Source of the DNA: Alphaproteobacteria bacterium
Lineage (GTDB): Bacteria > Pseudomonadota > Alphaproteobacteria > UBA9219
Length of the DNA: 64,000 nt
Direction of reading: 5' to 3'
NCBI GenBank assembly: GCA_028690155.1
Contig: JAQVBU010000009.1
Coordinates: 1-64,000 of the forward strand
The translations under genes were made by a program, and so were the position numbers. Of this stretch, positions 50,353 to 59,465 are shown piece after piece. Positions within the stretch are counted from its first letter, which is position 1; the number at the start of each line of letters is the position of its first letter. The notes beneath the pieces were generated by a model. That model did not search any database and was not told the origin of the DNA. It worked only from the letters and a program-made list of their open reading frames with translations.

Positions 50353-51768
50353 ATGGCAGATCGGAAATACGCTTTTTTCAAAAACCACATGTTCATGATC
50401 GGATTTGGCAGCATCGGTCAGGGCACGCTGCCCCTGATTTTACGCCATTTCGACATCAAGCCGGAGCAGATAACCATTATCACCGCCGACGACCGCGGAC
50501 ACGAGGTCGCCGCCGAATACGGCGTCACTTTTATCCAAGAGGGTCTGAGACAGGACAACTATCGCCGCGTGTTGGGCGAAAAACTTCATGCCGGCGATTT
50601 TGTCGTCAACGTATCCGTTGACGTTTCGAGCGTCGCTATTATCGAACTATGCCAAGAAAAAGGCGCTCTTTATGTCGACACGGTGGTTGAACCTTGGGCA
50701 AACACCTATCTTGATCCAAACCTAACCCCGATTCAGCGCTCCAATTATGCCATGCGCGAAAGCGCTCTGGCCCTTCAGCCCAAGTACCCGAACGGACACA
50801 CGGCCGTTTTGTGTCACGGCGCCAATCCCGGGCTTGTCAATCATTTCGTCAAACAGGCCCTGTTGAACATGGCTCATGACACCGGCCTTCGTGTGACGAC
50901 GCCTTCCTCGCGCGAGGATTGGGGCAAGCTGGCACGGTCCCTTAACGTCAAGACGATCCATATCGCCGAACGCGATACCCAAGTGGCCAAGGCCCCCAAA
51001 AGAGTCGGCGAATTTGTCGGAACGTGGTCGATTGACGGCCTTTACGGCGAAGGAAACCAGCCCGCCGAACTTGGCTGGGGAACACATGAAAAAGCGCTCC
51101 CCCCTTTGGCTGTGCATTATCCCAGCGGCTGCAACGCGGCCATTTTCCTTAACCGCCGCGGCTGCACCACGCGCGTACGCAGTTGGACGCCGCTTGAGGG
51201 GCCCTATCAAGGATTTTTGATCACGCACAACGAGGCCATTTCGATTGCCGATTACCTAACCCTGAAGTGTGATGACAACGTTTGCTATCGTCCAACGTGC
51301 CACTATGCCTATCATCCATGCGACGATACGGTTTTGTCCATTCACGAGATGTGCGGGAAGAATTATAAAGAACCGACCAAAAAGCGTTTGATGTGCGATG
51401 AAATCGTCGACGGAATTGACGAGCTTGGCGTTCTTCTCATGGGCAACGACAAAGGCGTATACTGGTACGGATCGCGCCTGTCGATCCAGCAGACGCGCGC
51501 GATCGCGCCCCATAACAACGCCACGACGCTTCAAGTCGTCGCGGCCGTCTTGTCCGGCATGGTTTGGGCCATCGAAAACCCCAAGGCCGGGATTGTCGAG
51601 CCGGAATACATGGACTTCAAGCGCGTCCTTGAAGTCGCCGTTCCCTACCTCGGCGACGTCGTCGGCGTATGGGGAAGCTGGTCGCCGATCAAGGACCGCA
51701 GCACGTTATTCCCCGAAGACGTTGATCCGTCCGATCCGTGGCAGTTCAAGAATATTTTGGTCGGCTAA
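50353..51768 (+). CDS. hss: Homospermidine synthase
   Basis: A 471-residue NAD-dependent enzyme that joins two putrescine units, or putrescine and spermidine, into sym-homospermidine, the characteristic polyamine of many alphaproteobacteria. The nucleotide-binding GFGSIGQG lies near residue 17-24. VVNVSVDVSSVAIIELCQEKGALYVDTVVEPW, VLCHGANPGLVNHFVKQAL and EFVGTWSIDGLYGEGNQPAELGWG fit the saccharopine-dehydrogenase-like family. AAGGAGAA precedes the ATG. The decarboxylase upstream supplies its substrate. Confidence 0.94.
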   Translation: MADRKYAFFKNHMFMIGFGSIGQGTLPLILRHFDIKPEQITIITADDRGHEVAAEYGVTFIQEGLRQDNYRRVLGEKLHAGDFVVNVSVDVSSVAIIELCQEKGALYVDTVVEPWANTYLDPNLTPIQRSNYAMRESALALQPKYPNGHTAVLCHGANPGLVNHFVKQALLNMAHDTGLRVTTPSSREDWGKLARSLNVKTIHIAERDTQVAKAPKRVGEFVGTWSIDGLYGEGNQPAELGWGTHEKALPPLAVHYPSGCNAAIFLNRRGCTTRVRSWTPLEGPYQGFLITHNEAISIADYLTLKCDDNVCYRPTCHYAYHPCDDTVLSIHEMCGKNYKEPTKKRLMCDEIVDGIDELGVLLMGNDKGVYWYGSRLSIQQTRAIAPHNNATTLQVVAAVLSGMVWAIENPKAGIVEPEYMDFKRVLEVAVPYLGDVVGVWGSWSPIKDRSTLFPEDVDPSDPWQFKNILVG

Positions 51769-51784
51769 CGGGTTTTTAATATCG

Positions 51785-52639
51785 ATGCTTTCGGATCAGG
51801 GCTTCATTCGACATTGCGTTGCGTGTAACAAGCATGACTTGGGCGGGTTTGTCCCCTTCTTCATGGGAGATACCCGCTTTGGTCGTATCAAAAAGGATCT
51901 GGCGTCTTTTTTGTTAGCGCATACGGATTTTTTTGTTTCCGAACGAAACGGTCTTGTCCTTAGCCCCCGCTTTTCGGACTTCGGCACACGAAGTGACGCT
52001 TTGCTTCAGGCATCGGAAGCGCTCGCCGCGCACATTCATGAACCTTTACGCCATGAGTTTTATCCCGTCGTCCAGGCATGGAACGATGCCCCTATCGCAC
52101 AGTTAGATCGGGCGGCGGTTGTCTGGTTTGGCGTGCGCGCTTGGGGGGTTCACACCAACGGCTTTGTCCGAAAACCGGAAGGCCTTTTCCTTTGGATCGG
52201 CGAACGCGCCCAAAATCGCCAAATCGCGCCGGGCAAGCTGGACAACCTGTTCGGCGGCGGACAACCCATCCGCTTATCGCGCGAGGAAAACCTGTGCAAA
52301 GAAGCGTACGAGGAAGCCGGGATTGAACCCGCGTTAGCAAAAACAGCCCAATACATCCACACGATTTCCTATATGCGGGAACAAGAATATGGATTGCGCA
52401 CGGATTCTTTGTTCGTCTACGACCTTGAGCTTGCCGACGGGTTCGTCCCCCGCAACACGGACGGCGAAGTTGGCGCGTTCCATCTCATGTCCTTGTCGGA
52501 TGTCGCCGAGACCGTAGGCAACACCGACCGTTTTAAGTTTAACTGCGCCTTGGTTCTTACGGATTTTTTAATTCGCCATGGATTCTTCGGCTCAAACTCT
52601 TCCCTCCAAAACGCAATGACTTCTTTCTTAACGGCTTAA
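51785..52639 (+). CDS. DUF4743-Nudix hydrolase
   Basis: A 284-residue protein. The N-terminal 120 residues (CVACNKHDLGGFVPFFMGDTRFGRIKKDLA onward) match the DUF4743 domain that precedes the Nudix domain in yeast thiamine pyrophosphokinase Tnr3 and its bacterial relatives. The Nudix box reads GGGQPIRLSREENLCKEAYE and EAGI, a variant of GX5EX7REUXEEXGU. Relatives hydrolyse oxidised or damaged thiamine diphosphate (family knowledge). It begins 16 bases after hss, so co-transcription is likely though the functions look unrelated. Confidence 0.8.
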   Translation: MLSDQGFIRHCVACNKHDLGGFVPFFMGDTRFGRIKKDLASFLLAHTDFFVSERNGLVLSPRFSDFGTRSDALLQASEALAAHIHEPLRHEFYPVVQAWNDAPIAQLDRAAVVWFGVRAWGVHTNGFVRKPEGLFLWIGERAQNRQIAPGKLDNLFGGGQPIRLSREENLCKEAYEEAGIEPALAKTAQYIHTISYMREQEYGLRTDSLFVYDLELADGFVPRNTDGEVGAFHLMSLSDVAETVGNTDRFKFNCALVLTDFLIRHGFFGSNSSLQNAMTSFLTA

Positions 52640-52806
52640 CCTTCTGTCTTTACCCCATTGTTAACCAGAAAAATATTTCTCTAATCAGAAAAATACTTCT
52701 CTTTTCTGCTTTTTTGAGACCAAACTCAAAAAATCCTTTTTCGTTTTCACACTTTTTCTTTATCCTCTCCGCCTGCTTCGATGTTTTCTAATTTTGGAGG
52801 TGTCGC

Positions 52807-53142
52807 ATGTTAGAGCCTGATATGGATCATGAAGAAGTTGCCCGCTACCTACGTAATATCAAGGAAGCTGAGATTGGTAAGCTTGATGGCATGACCGATC
52901 AACAACTGAGCGAAAGTTGTCGTCTCAACGAGAGGTTGGGCTTAATGCTCGAAAAGATGCGGCGCCTTGCCGAAGCAAACAGGCACGTCAAAGTGTCCCG
53001 TCCTCAGAACCTAGATTTTTCTGGAAAAAAATCGAATCCCGATTTTCTGCAGAAAATCGAAGAAGCAATTAATAATGAGGAAAGATGCGTAATGCACACG
53101 GCCCCCGTACACTCAAGACCTACGGGCTTTGCCATTCGGTAA
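52807..53142 (+). CDS. Small hypothetical protein
   Basis: 111 residues with a very good ribosome site (GGAGG seven bases before the ATG). The first 65 residues are an acidic helical segment (MDHEEVARYLRNIKEAEIGKLDGMTDQQLSESCRLNERLGLMLEKMRRLAE) that looks like a folded helical hairpin. The rest is basic and probably flexible. There is no membrane segment. The family is not recognised. It ends seven bases before the convergent mnmE stop. Confidence 0.5.
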   Translation: MLEPDMDHEEVARYLRNIKEAEIGKLDGMTDQQLSESCRLNERLGLMLEKMRRLAEANRHVKVSRPQNLDFSGKKSNPDFLQKIEEAINNEERCVMHTAPVHSRPTGFAIR

Positions 53143-53149
53143 CGTTCTT

Positions 53150-54523
53150 CTACTTCCCAATACAGAAGTCGCGAAAGATGATGTCGAGGAGATCCTCGAC
53201 ATCCACGCGGCCTGTAATCCGTCCCAGCGCACGCTGAGCAAGACGCACGTCTTCGGCACGAAGATCGGCCTGTAGCGCGTTGCGCGCGCGATCAAGCCCG
53301 TCCAGACATTCCTGAAGCGCCGCGCGATGCCGTGCCCTTGTTAAAGGCGGTTGTTCGGTGGCGCCGAAACGTTTGTCGATCTCTCGTCCCAACACGCGCA
53401 AAAGAGCATTGATGCCCTGCCCCGTCAGCGCCGACAGATAAAGCGGCGCCCCCAAACCCTGAGGCACAGGAAGGTATGTTTGATCACCTTCCAAAAGATC
53501 GGCTTTATTCACGACAACCAGAGTCTCGCGATCCACCAATCCTTCCGGCACGGCATAAGCGCGCCGTCGTTCCGTTCCATCGATCACCGCGATTTTCAAA
53601 TCGGCGTCTCGGGCGCGAAGACGCGCCCGGCGCATGCCTTCGTTTTCAAGGGCGCGCGTCTCGGGCGCGCCCCCATCCGTTTCGTCATCGCGAAGTCCAG
53701 CCGTATCCGACACAAGAACGGGATACCCCCCTATGTCCAAAGCAACATCGATGACGTCGCGCGTCGTTCCCGCCACGGACGAAACAATGGCCGCATCGCG
53801 ACGCGCCAGCGCGTTAAGCAACGACGATTTCCCTGCATTCGGTGCGCCAAGAAGCACGATCGAAAAGCCTTCCCTCAGACGTTCCCCTCTATGATTGTCG
53901 TCAAGATGCGCCCGTATATCGTCGCGCAAGGAATCCAAAAGCGCCGTTTGCCGATCAAACAAATCTTCGGGCAAATCTTCATCGGCAAAATCGAGTGAGG
54001 CCTCCATCATAGCCAAACTTTGCGTCAGGCGGTCGCTCCACCCCCGGTAAAGATCGCCCAACGCGCCCTGCATCTGCCGATAGGCCTGCTTGCGTTGTGC
54101 TTCGGTTTCCGCGTGGACAAGATCGGCTATGGCCTCGGCTTCGGTCAGATCCATCTTGCCGTTTTCGAACGCGCGACGCGTAAATTCGCCCGGCTCGGCA
54201 AGGCGAAAGCCCGGCAAGGCTCCTAACGCCTCCAAAATCGCGCTTGTAACCGCCCGACCCCCGTGCGTATGAAGCTCGACTACATCTTCTCCCGTAAAAC
54301 TGTGGGGCGCCTCAAAAAAAAGAACCAGCGCCTCGTCCAAAATCTCGCCCGATTCCGGATGCCGAATCGTCCTTAAAACCGCCTGACGGGGGGAAGGCCT
54401 GTCCTTGGGCAAACACAGGGTCGCGAACACGTCCCCCGAATCAACGCCTGAAATACGAAACACGGCAACGCCGGCCTTTCCTTGGGCCGAGGCCGGTGCA
54501 TAAATGGTTTTCTCGTCGTGCAT
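53150..54523 (-). CDS. mnmE: tRNA modification GTPase MnmE
   Basis: A 457-residue GTPase that works with MnmG to place the carboxymethylaminomethyl group on wobble uridine 34. The N-terminal tetrahydrofolate-binding domain begins TIYAPASAQGKAGVAVFRISG. The inserted G domain has GAPNAGKSSLLN, DTAGLRDDETDGGAPETR and NKADLL. The C-terminus ends in the catalytic FCIGK with Cys454. It stands alone here, convergent with a small hypothetical gene; mnmG is often close in alphaproteobacteria but is not in the window. Confidence 0.97.
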   Translation of the reverse strand: MHDEKTIYAPASAQGKAGVAVFRISGVDSGDVFATLCLPKDRPSPRQAVLRTIRHPESGEILDEALVLFFEAPHSFTGEDVVELHTHGGRAVTSAILEALGALPGFRLAEPGEFTRRAFENGKMDLTEAEAIADLVHAETEAQRKQAYRQMQGALGDLYRGWSDRLTQSLAMMEASLDFADEDLPEDLFDRQTALLDSLRDDIRAHLDDNHRGERLREGFSIVLLGAPNAGKSSLLNALARRDAAIVSSVAGTTRDVIDVALDIGGYPVLVSDTAGLRDDETDGGAPETRALENEGMRRARLRARDADLKIAVIDGTERRRAYAVPEGLVDRETLVVVNKADLLEGDQTYLPVPQGLGAPLYLSALTGQGINALLRVLGREIDKRFGATEQPPLTRARHRAALQECLDGLDRARNALQADLRAEDVRLAQRALGRITGRVDVEDLLDIIFRDFCIGK

Positions 54524-54679
54524 AGTTTTCCTTGATCCCCCGCAATCATGGGAAATTCACTTCCCTCACGCAAGCGCCTTATTCACTCAGAAGATGACAA
54601 CGGCATCTTTTTCCGCCATAATTTTGACGTGAACGTTTTGTAACCTTTTTCCGTCTCGGTGAGAGGAGTTTTTTTTCCA

Positions 54680-55228
54680 ATGTCTCCATTCAAAGTTGCC
54701 TCCCTTTGCGGAACGGCGTTGCTCCTTGCCGCATGTGCCTATGCACCCATGGGGCCTACGGTTCGTGTTTTACCCCCCCAAGGCAAACCCTTTGAAGCCT
54801 TCCGGGAAGATCAGTTCGTTTGTAAAAATTATGCCAGCGACCAAGTCCGCGGTCAGGCCGAAAGCGCCAATGAAACAGGCCTCTTGCAAGGCTTGGGCGG
54901 CGCAATTCTTGGTGCAGGCCTAGGGGCCGCCATTGATGGAGGAAGCGGTGCCGCTATAGGCGCAGCGGGTGGCGCCACCGCCGGAACCGCCATTGCCGCC
55001 AGCACATCATCCCAACGCCAAAAAAGCATCCAAGAGCAATACAACGATGCTTACGCCCAGTGTATGATCGCAAAAGGTAACTTGATCGAAGCGCCGCGAG
55101 CAACCCCGACTCGAACCATCATTTATGAACGTCCTGCACCGCCGCCGCCGTCAAACACAACCATCATTTACAATAACCCACCCCCGGCTCCGCCGCCTCA
55201 GGAGCCGCCCGAGTACTACGCACCGTAG
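54680..55228 (+). CDS. Glycine-zipper lipoprotein
   Basis: A 182-residue lipoprotein. The signal peptide ends in LLLAAC, with Cys19 as the lipidated residue. The centre is a glycine-zipper repeat (GLGGAILGAGLGAAIDGGSG and GAAIGAAGGATAGTAIAAS), typical of YMGG/17-kDa-antigen-like outer-membrane lipoproteins that insert or pack as helical hairpins. The C-terminal tail is proline-rich (PAPPPPSNTTIIYNNPPPAP) and could reach into the periplasm. GAGAGGAG lies upstream of the ATG. Function in envelope stability is inferred from the family. Confidence 0.75.
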   Translation: MSPFKVASLCGTALLLAACAYAPMGPTVRVLPPQGKPFEAFREDQFVCKNYASDQVRGQAESANETGLLQGLGGAILGAGLGAAIDGGSGAAIGAAGGATAGTAIAASTSSQRQKSIQEQYNDAYAQCMIAKGNLIEAPRATPTRTIIYERPAPPPPSNTTIIYNNPPPAPPPQEPPEYYAP

Positions 55229-55303
55229 GCAAAACAGCTTTAACGTTATCGAAAGAATACATGTGTAAACCTGTGCCCTCTTTCCATAAAGGAAGGCTGG
55301 TTT

Positions 55304-56527
55304 ATGCTGGATCGCGTTCTCTCCAAGATTAACGATCAAAAACAAACCGTTATCGACCTTCAACGCAAGATGGTCAACATACCGGCACTAAGTCCCAACA
55401 ATGGCGGAGAAGGCGAACGCGATAAGGCCGAGTACTTAAAAAGCTATCTGGCCTCAATCGGACTCACCGACATCAAAAGCTTTGACGCCCCAGATCCTCG
55501 GGTCCCTGGCGGCGTCCGTCCCAATTTTGCCGTCATCATCCCTGGCCAAGACACCTCGCGCACGTTCTGGTCCGTCGGTCACATGGACGTCGTCCCGCCG
55601 GGAGACGCCTCGGAATGGAAAACCAACCCCTTCGAACTGGTTGTTGACGGCGACACCCTTTACGGGCGCGGCGTCGAGGACGATCAGCACGGTATCGTCG
55701 GCTCATTGCTCTTGGCCAAAGCCCTTGTCGAAGAAAAAATAGTCCCGCCAATCAACTATGGCATTCTTCTTGTCTCAGACGAAGAAACCAACAACCAGTA
55801 CGGCATCAACTACGTGATGGAAAATCACAAAGACTTCTTTGGTGCCGACGATATGTTTCTTGTCCCCGACTTTGGAACGGACACGTCCGACCTTATCGAC
55901 ATTGCCGAAAAAAGCGTCTTCTGGCTGAAATTTACCGTACAAGGCCAGCAAGCTCATGCGTCTCGGCCAGACGATGGCTGCAACTCTCTAACTGCCTCCG
56001 CAGCCCTTATTGTCGCCTTGCGCGATCTTTACAAACGCTTCGACCTCCAAGATCCCCTCTTCACCCCGCCGCGCTCAACGTTCGAGGCCACGAAGAAAGA
56101 GAGCAATGTCGGTAGCATCAACATTCTTCCGGGGCGCGATGTTTTCTATATGGATTGCCGTGTGTTGCCGCCCTACGATCTTGAAGACGTTTTAAAGACC
56201 ATTTGCACCACAAACGAATGCATTGCAAAAGATTATGGCGTCACGGTTTCGTGCGATGTCGTCCAACGAACCCAAGCCGCCGACCCGACCCACACCGACA
56301 GCGATATCGTTAAACGGCTTATAACGTCTATTCGCGATGTTTATGGCTGCGAGGCCAAACCCGTGGGGGTCAGTTGCTTTACGGTATCCTGCGGCCTGCG
56401 CAAAGCCGGGTTCTCAACAGCGGCTTGGTCGACATTTAACGACAGCCCCCATAAACCCAACGAACATTCCAGCATCGCGCTCATCCTCAAGGACGCCGCG
56501 GTCATGGCACGCGTTCTTTTTAAATAA
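55304..56527 (+). CDS. M20-family metallopeptidase
   Basis: A 407-residue zinc-dependent amidohydrolase of the ArgE/DapE/CPG2 group. The first metal His and its Asp are in SVGHMDVVPPGD, the bridging Asp in YGRGVEDDQHG, and the catalytic Glu pair in VSDEETN. VQGQQAHASRPDDG sits in the dimerisation lid. The C-terminal His ligand is probably in DSPHKPNEHSSI. Substrate choice between dipeptides and acylated amino acids cannot be read from sequence. GGAAGG precedes the ATG. It is convergent with nrdG. Confidence 0.85.
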   Translation: MLDRVLSKINDQKQTVIDLQRKMVNIPALSPNNGGEGERDKAEYLKSYLASIGLTDIKSFDAPDPRVPGGVRPNFAVIIPGQDTSRTFWSVGHMDVVPPGDASEWKTNPFELVVDGDTLYGRGVEDDQHGIVGSLLLAKALVEEKIVPPINYGILLVSDEETNNQYGINYVMENHKDFFGADDMFLVPDFGTDTSDLIDIAEKSVFWLKFTVQGQQAHASRPDDGCNSLTASAALIVALRDLYKRFDLQDPLFTPPRSTFEATKKESNVGSINILPGRDVFYMDCRVLPPYDLEDVLKTICTTNECIAKDYGVTVSCDVVQRTQAADPTHTDSDIVKRLITSIRDVYGCEAKPVGVSCFTVSCGLRKAGFSTAAWSTFNDSPHKPNEHSSIALILKDAAVMARVLFK

Positions 56528-56530
56528 CCG

Positions 56531-57241
56531 CTATTGATCCTCGGGAAAATTCCGGTAACCCATCGTGAAGTTTTTGGGTTGGGTTAGTTTGGTTCGGTCG
56601 ATGACCTCATTCGTTTCCGGCACGTTGCCGAGTGTCTTTTCGCCCGCCGTGACGATGTTCTGAAGCCAGTATGTATCCCGATACCCCAACGCGTCCAGAT
56701 CCGCGATCATGGCGTTCAGGTCGGTTTCGTTGAGAATCGCTGGCGAGACCGTCGTGCGCACCTCAAGGCGCACTTTGCCTTCGTTGGCTGCCCTGATCAA
56801 AGAGACAAGCGTATGCCGAAACGCCTCGTCAAACTTGGCCGTGCCCAAGATCCTCTCGGCCAGATAGCCGGGACATTTATAGTCCAGCGCCACATAATTT
56901 AGGATGCCTTCTTCGACCAGCGCGCGCACGACATCCGGATTGCTGCCGTTCGTGTCCAGCTTGGTCTTGAAGCCAAGCCCATGCGCCTGACGGACAAGCT
57001 CCGGAAAATCCGAACAAAACGTTGCTTCGCCCCCCGAAAAAACAACGGCCGTCAGTCGCCCCCGTCTTTTTTTCAGAAAATCGACGACCTCGACCGCATC
57101 CTTCGTGCCTTTGTTCAGAACAATTTCCGGATTGTGACAATACACGCAGCGCAAATTGCATCCCGACATCCAAACGATGCATGAAAGCTCATCTGGATAG
57201 TCCAGAAGACTGAACGTCGTTATGTCGTAAATCTGGCCCAT
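56531..57241 (-). CDS. nrdG: Anaerobic RNR-activating protein NrdG
   Basis: A 236-residue radical-SAM enzyme. The [4Fe-4S] motif is Cys28-x3-Cys32-x2-Cys35 in SGCNLRCVYCHNPE, followed by VVFSGGEATF, the SAM-binding GGE segment. It generates the glycyl radical on NrdD. The sequence resembles the longer PflA-like NrdG form found with ATP-cone-free NrdD enzymes rather than the 154-residue E. coli form. The ATG chosen starts MGQIYDITTFSLLDYPDE; 13 upstream codons are in frame but less typical. nrdD is 78 bases upstream on the same strand. Confidence 0.88.
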   Translation of the reverse strand: MGQIYDITTFSLLDYPDELSCIVWMSGCNLRCVYCHNPEIVLNKGTKDAVEVVDFLKKRRGRLTAVVFSGGEATFCSDFPELVRQAHGLGFKTKLDTNGSNPDVVRALVEEGILNYVALDYKCPGYLAERILGTAKFDEAFRHTLVSLIRAANEGKVRLEVRTTVSPAILNETDLNAMIADLDALGYRDTYWLQNIVTAGEKTLGNVPETNEVIDRTKLTQPKNFTMGYRNFPEDQ

Positions 57242-57319
57242 TGAACGATTATAGTGATGGCCGACGGCGCCGATTGTCAACGCTTTCGCATCCAGTCGGC
57301 ACCGTCGGCTCTACTCACG

Positions 57320-59332
57320 TTAGCTTTGGTTCGCGGCCGCCGCATCAAACCGCGCGCCGACGCACGCACAGGACTCAGACGACGGTTCCTTGAACGGCTT
57401 GCGCTCCTGATGCTCACCCTTCTTGCCGATGTTAAACCCATCAACAGGACGGAAGTAGCCCATCACACGCGTCCACACTTGTGTCTTTTTGCCGCATTTC
57501 GGACAGGTCGGCTGTTCGCCGTTCAGATACCCGTGCTCATCGCACACCGAAAAGATTGGCGTCACCGTCACGTACGGCAGCTGATAATTCTCCAACACCG
57601 TGCGGATCAAGCGACGGCAGGATTCGACGCTTTCAAGCCGTTCGTTCATGTACATGTGCAACACGGTACCGCCTGTGTACTTGCATTGCAGCTTGTTCTG
57701 AAGATCCAAGGCTTCGAACGGATCTTCCGTGTAGCCGGCAGGAATCTGGCTGCTGTTCGTATAGTAGATGTTCGGGAAATGCCCTGCCTGCGCGATATCC
57801 GAAAATCGCTTGTGATCTTCCTTGGCAAAGCGATACGTTGCGCCTTCGGCCGGCGACGCTTCGAGATTGTACAGATTCCCCGACTTCTCCTGATAGTCGC
57901 GAAGACGCGCCCGCATATGATCGAGGATCCTCACGCTCATCTCGATCCCTTCGGCCTTGGTCATATCGGCCTTGCCGTGCGTGAAGTTCACAACCATTTC
58001 GTTCATGCCGTTCACGCCGATCGTGCTGAAATGGTTGCGCAGGTCGTGCAGATAACGCTGCGTATACGGATACAAACCACGCTTCAGACCGTCATTTACA
58101 AAGACGCGCTTCTTCTCGAGCGTGCCATGAGCCAAATCCATCAGATGGTCTAAGGCCTTAACAAGCTCGGCCTCGTTGCCGGCATACTTGTATCCTAAAC
58201 GGGCCATGTTAATCGTCACAACGCCAATCGAACCCGTCATCTCGGCCGATCCGAAAAGACCGTTGCCGCGCTTTTGAAGCTCGCGCAAGTCAAGCTGCAA
58301 CCGGCAGCACATCGACCGCACCGCACCCGGCTTGTACGCTTCCGGATTTTCGCGCTTCGCGCCGTTTTCGTCCCGCGTATACTGGCTGCCGATAAAGTTC
58401 TGGAAGTAGGAACTTCCTACCTTGGCTGTGTTCGCAAAAATCACATCCGCCACGCGGCTGTTCCAAGCAAAATCCTCGGTAATATTCACGGTCGGGATCG
58501 GAAACGTGAAGGGCTGGCCCGTCATGTCGCCTTCCGTCATAACCTCATAGTACGCCAGGACGATGCGCTCCATCTCAGGCAAGAAATCGCCGTAGGTCAT
58601 ATCCGTAAGCTTTTCGATCTCCGGGCGCCGCTGGCGCGCCATGCGCAACAGCTCGCCATCGCGCACACCGTCGAACAAATGTTCGGTGCCGCACATCGGC
58701 ATCTGATGCCGCAAATCCTCCGGACAATTGATGTCCAGCGTGATGTTCGTGAACGGCGACTGGCCCCAACGTGCCGGAACGTTCAGGTTATAAACAAACT
58801 GCCTGATCGCCTTGACGATTTCGCCATCGCCCAACTGATCGATAAAGACCAGCGGCGCCAAATAGGTGTCGAACGAGCTGAACGCCTGCGCGCCCGCCCA
58901 TTCGGACTGAAGAATGCCTAAGAAATTTGCCATTTGGCCTAAGGCCTCACGGAAATGCCGCGGCGGACGCGACGACACGCGGCCAACAACGCCGTTGAAG
59001 CCTTCCGTCAAAAGCTGCCGCAGACTCCACCCCGCGCAATAACCGGCAAGACTGTCCAAATCATGGATGTGGTAGTCGCCCTCGCGATGCGCCCGACCCT
59101 CTTCGGGCGTGTAGACGTCATCGAGCCAAAAGTTCGCGATCACTTTACCCGCAATGTTGTTCACGAGTCCCGCATGGCTATAACCGACGTTCGCGTTTGC
59201 ATTGATGCGCCAATCCGTCTTGGACACATATTCGTCGACCGTATCTGAACAATTGATCTCCGTCCCCGCCGTCAAAGCCTGTGCTGCGGAAAGAGGGGTA
59301 TCAACTGAGTATGCAAGAGATGTTTTTGCCAT
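57320..59332 (-). CDS. nrdD: Anaerobic ribonucleoside-triphosphate reductase NrdD
   Basis: The oxygen-sensitive class III ribonucleotide reductase, 670 residues. The start is the ATG with AGGA eight bases upstream; another ATG lies three codons earlier. It begins almost directly with VDEYVSKTDWRINANANVGY, so it lacks the N-terminal ATP-cone activity switch. AHREGDYHIHDLDSLAGYCAG and GAQAFSSFDTYLAPLV are core motifs. C-terminal cysteines (CDEHG, CPKCG) form the zinc site, and GKKGE near residue 636 carries the glycyl-radical Gly. An FNR-like box and two NrdR-like boxes lie upstream. Confidence 0.93.
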   Translation of the reverse strand: MAKTSLAYSVDTPLSAAQALTAGTEINCSDTVDEYVSKTDWRINANANVGYSHAGLVNNIAGKVIANFWLDDVYTPEEGRAHREGDYHIHDLDSLAGYCAGWSLRQLLTEGFNGVVGRVSSRPPRHFREALGQMANFLGILQSEWAGAQAFSSFDTYLAPLVFIDQLGDGEIVKAIRQFVYNLNVPARWGQSPFTNITLDINCPEDLRHQMPMCGTEHLFDGVRDGELLRMARQRRPEIEKLTDMTYGDFLPEMERIVLAYYEVMTEGDMTGQPFTFPIPTVNITEDFAWNSRVADVIFANTAKVGSSYFQNFIGSQYTRDENGAKRENPEAYKPGAVRSMCCRLQLDLRELQKRGNGLFGSAEMTGSIGVVTINMARLGYKYAGNEAELVKALDHLMDLAHGTLEKKRVFVNDGLKRGLYPYTQRYLHDLRNHFSTIGVNGMNEMVVNFTHGKADMTKAEGIEMSVRILDHMRARLRDYQEKSGNLYNLEASPAEGATYRFAKEDHKRFSDIAQAGHFPNIYYTNSSQIPAGYTEDPFEALDLQNKLQCKYTGGTVLHMYMNERLESVESCRRLIRTVLENYQLPYVTVTPIFSVCDEHGYLNGEQPTCPKCGKKTQVWTRVMGYFRPVDGFNIGKKGEHQERKPFKEPSSESCACVGARFDAAAANQS

Positions 59333-59361
59333 GGAACTCATCCTGAAAAATTAGGGGTGTG

Positions 59362-59377
59362 ACACTAGATGATGTAT
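59362..59377 (-). promoter_or_regulatory. NrdR-like box 1 upstream of nrdD
   Basis: ACACTAGATGATGTAT agrees with the NrdR-box consensus ACACWATATATWGTGT at about 12 of 16 positions by eye. It lies 32 bases, three helical turns, from a second box, the paired arrangement NrdR needs to repress RNR genes. It sits at the inferred transcription start. Confidence 0.55.
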
Positions 59378-59387
59378 AATGCAACGC

Positions 59388-59393
59388 AGTATA
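59388..59393 (-). promoter_or_regulatory. Predicted -10 element of nrdD
   Basis: On the minus strand this reads TATACT. With a start near 59381 it places the FNR-like box at about -41, the classical class II activation position. The assignment rests on that spacing. Confidence 0.45.
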
Positions 59394-59409
59394 GCACAAT
59401 ATATGGTAT
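59394..59409 (-). promoter_or_regulatory. NrdR-like box 2 upstream of nrdD
   Basis: GCACAATATATGGTAT agrees with the NrdR consensus at about 13 of 16 positions by eye. It covers the region between the predicted -10 element and the FNR-like box, so NrdR binding would block RNA polymerase. Confidence 0.6.
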
Positions 59410-59414
59410 AGACT

Positions 59415-59428
59415 TTGACTTTGATCAA
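59415..59428 (-). promoter_or_regulatory. FNR/FixK-type box upstream of nrdD
   Basis: The 14-base site TTGACTTTGATCAA matches TTGAT-N4-ATCAA at nine of ten defined bases. Binding of an FNR- or FixK-type activator here would turn on nrdD-nrdG when oxygen is low. The regulator gene itself is not in the window. Confidence 0.65.
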
Positions 59429-59465
59429 GCCCATAGAAATTTATTCTATAGCATTCTCTTCCTCA

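Noticed and set aside
57254..58153. Long plus-strand frame opposite nrdD
   Set aside because: It is an antisense shadow of nrdD: histidine/arginine-rich and without recognisable motifs.
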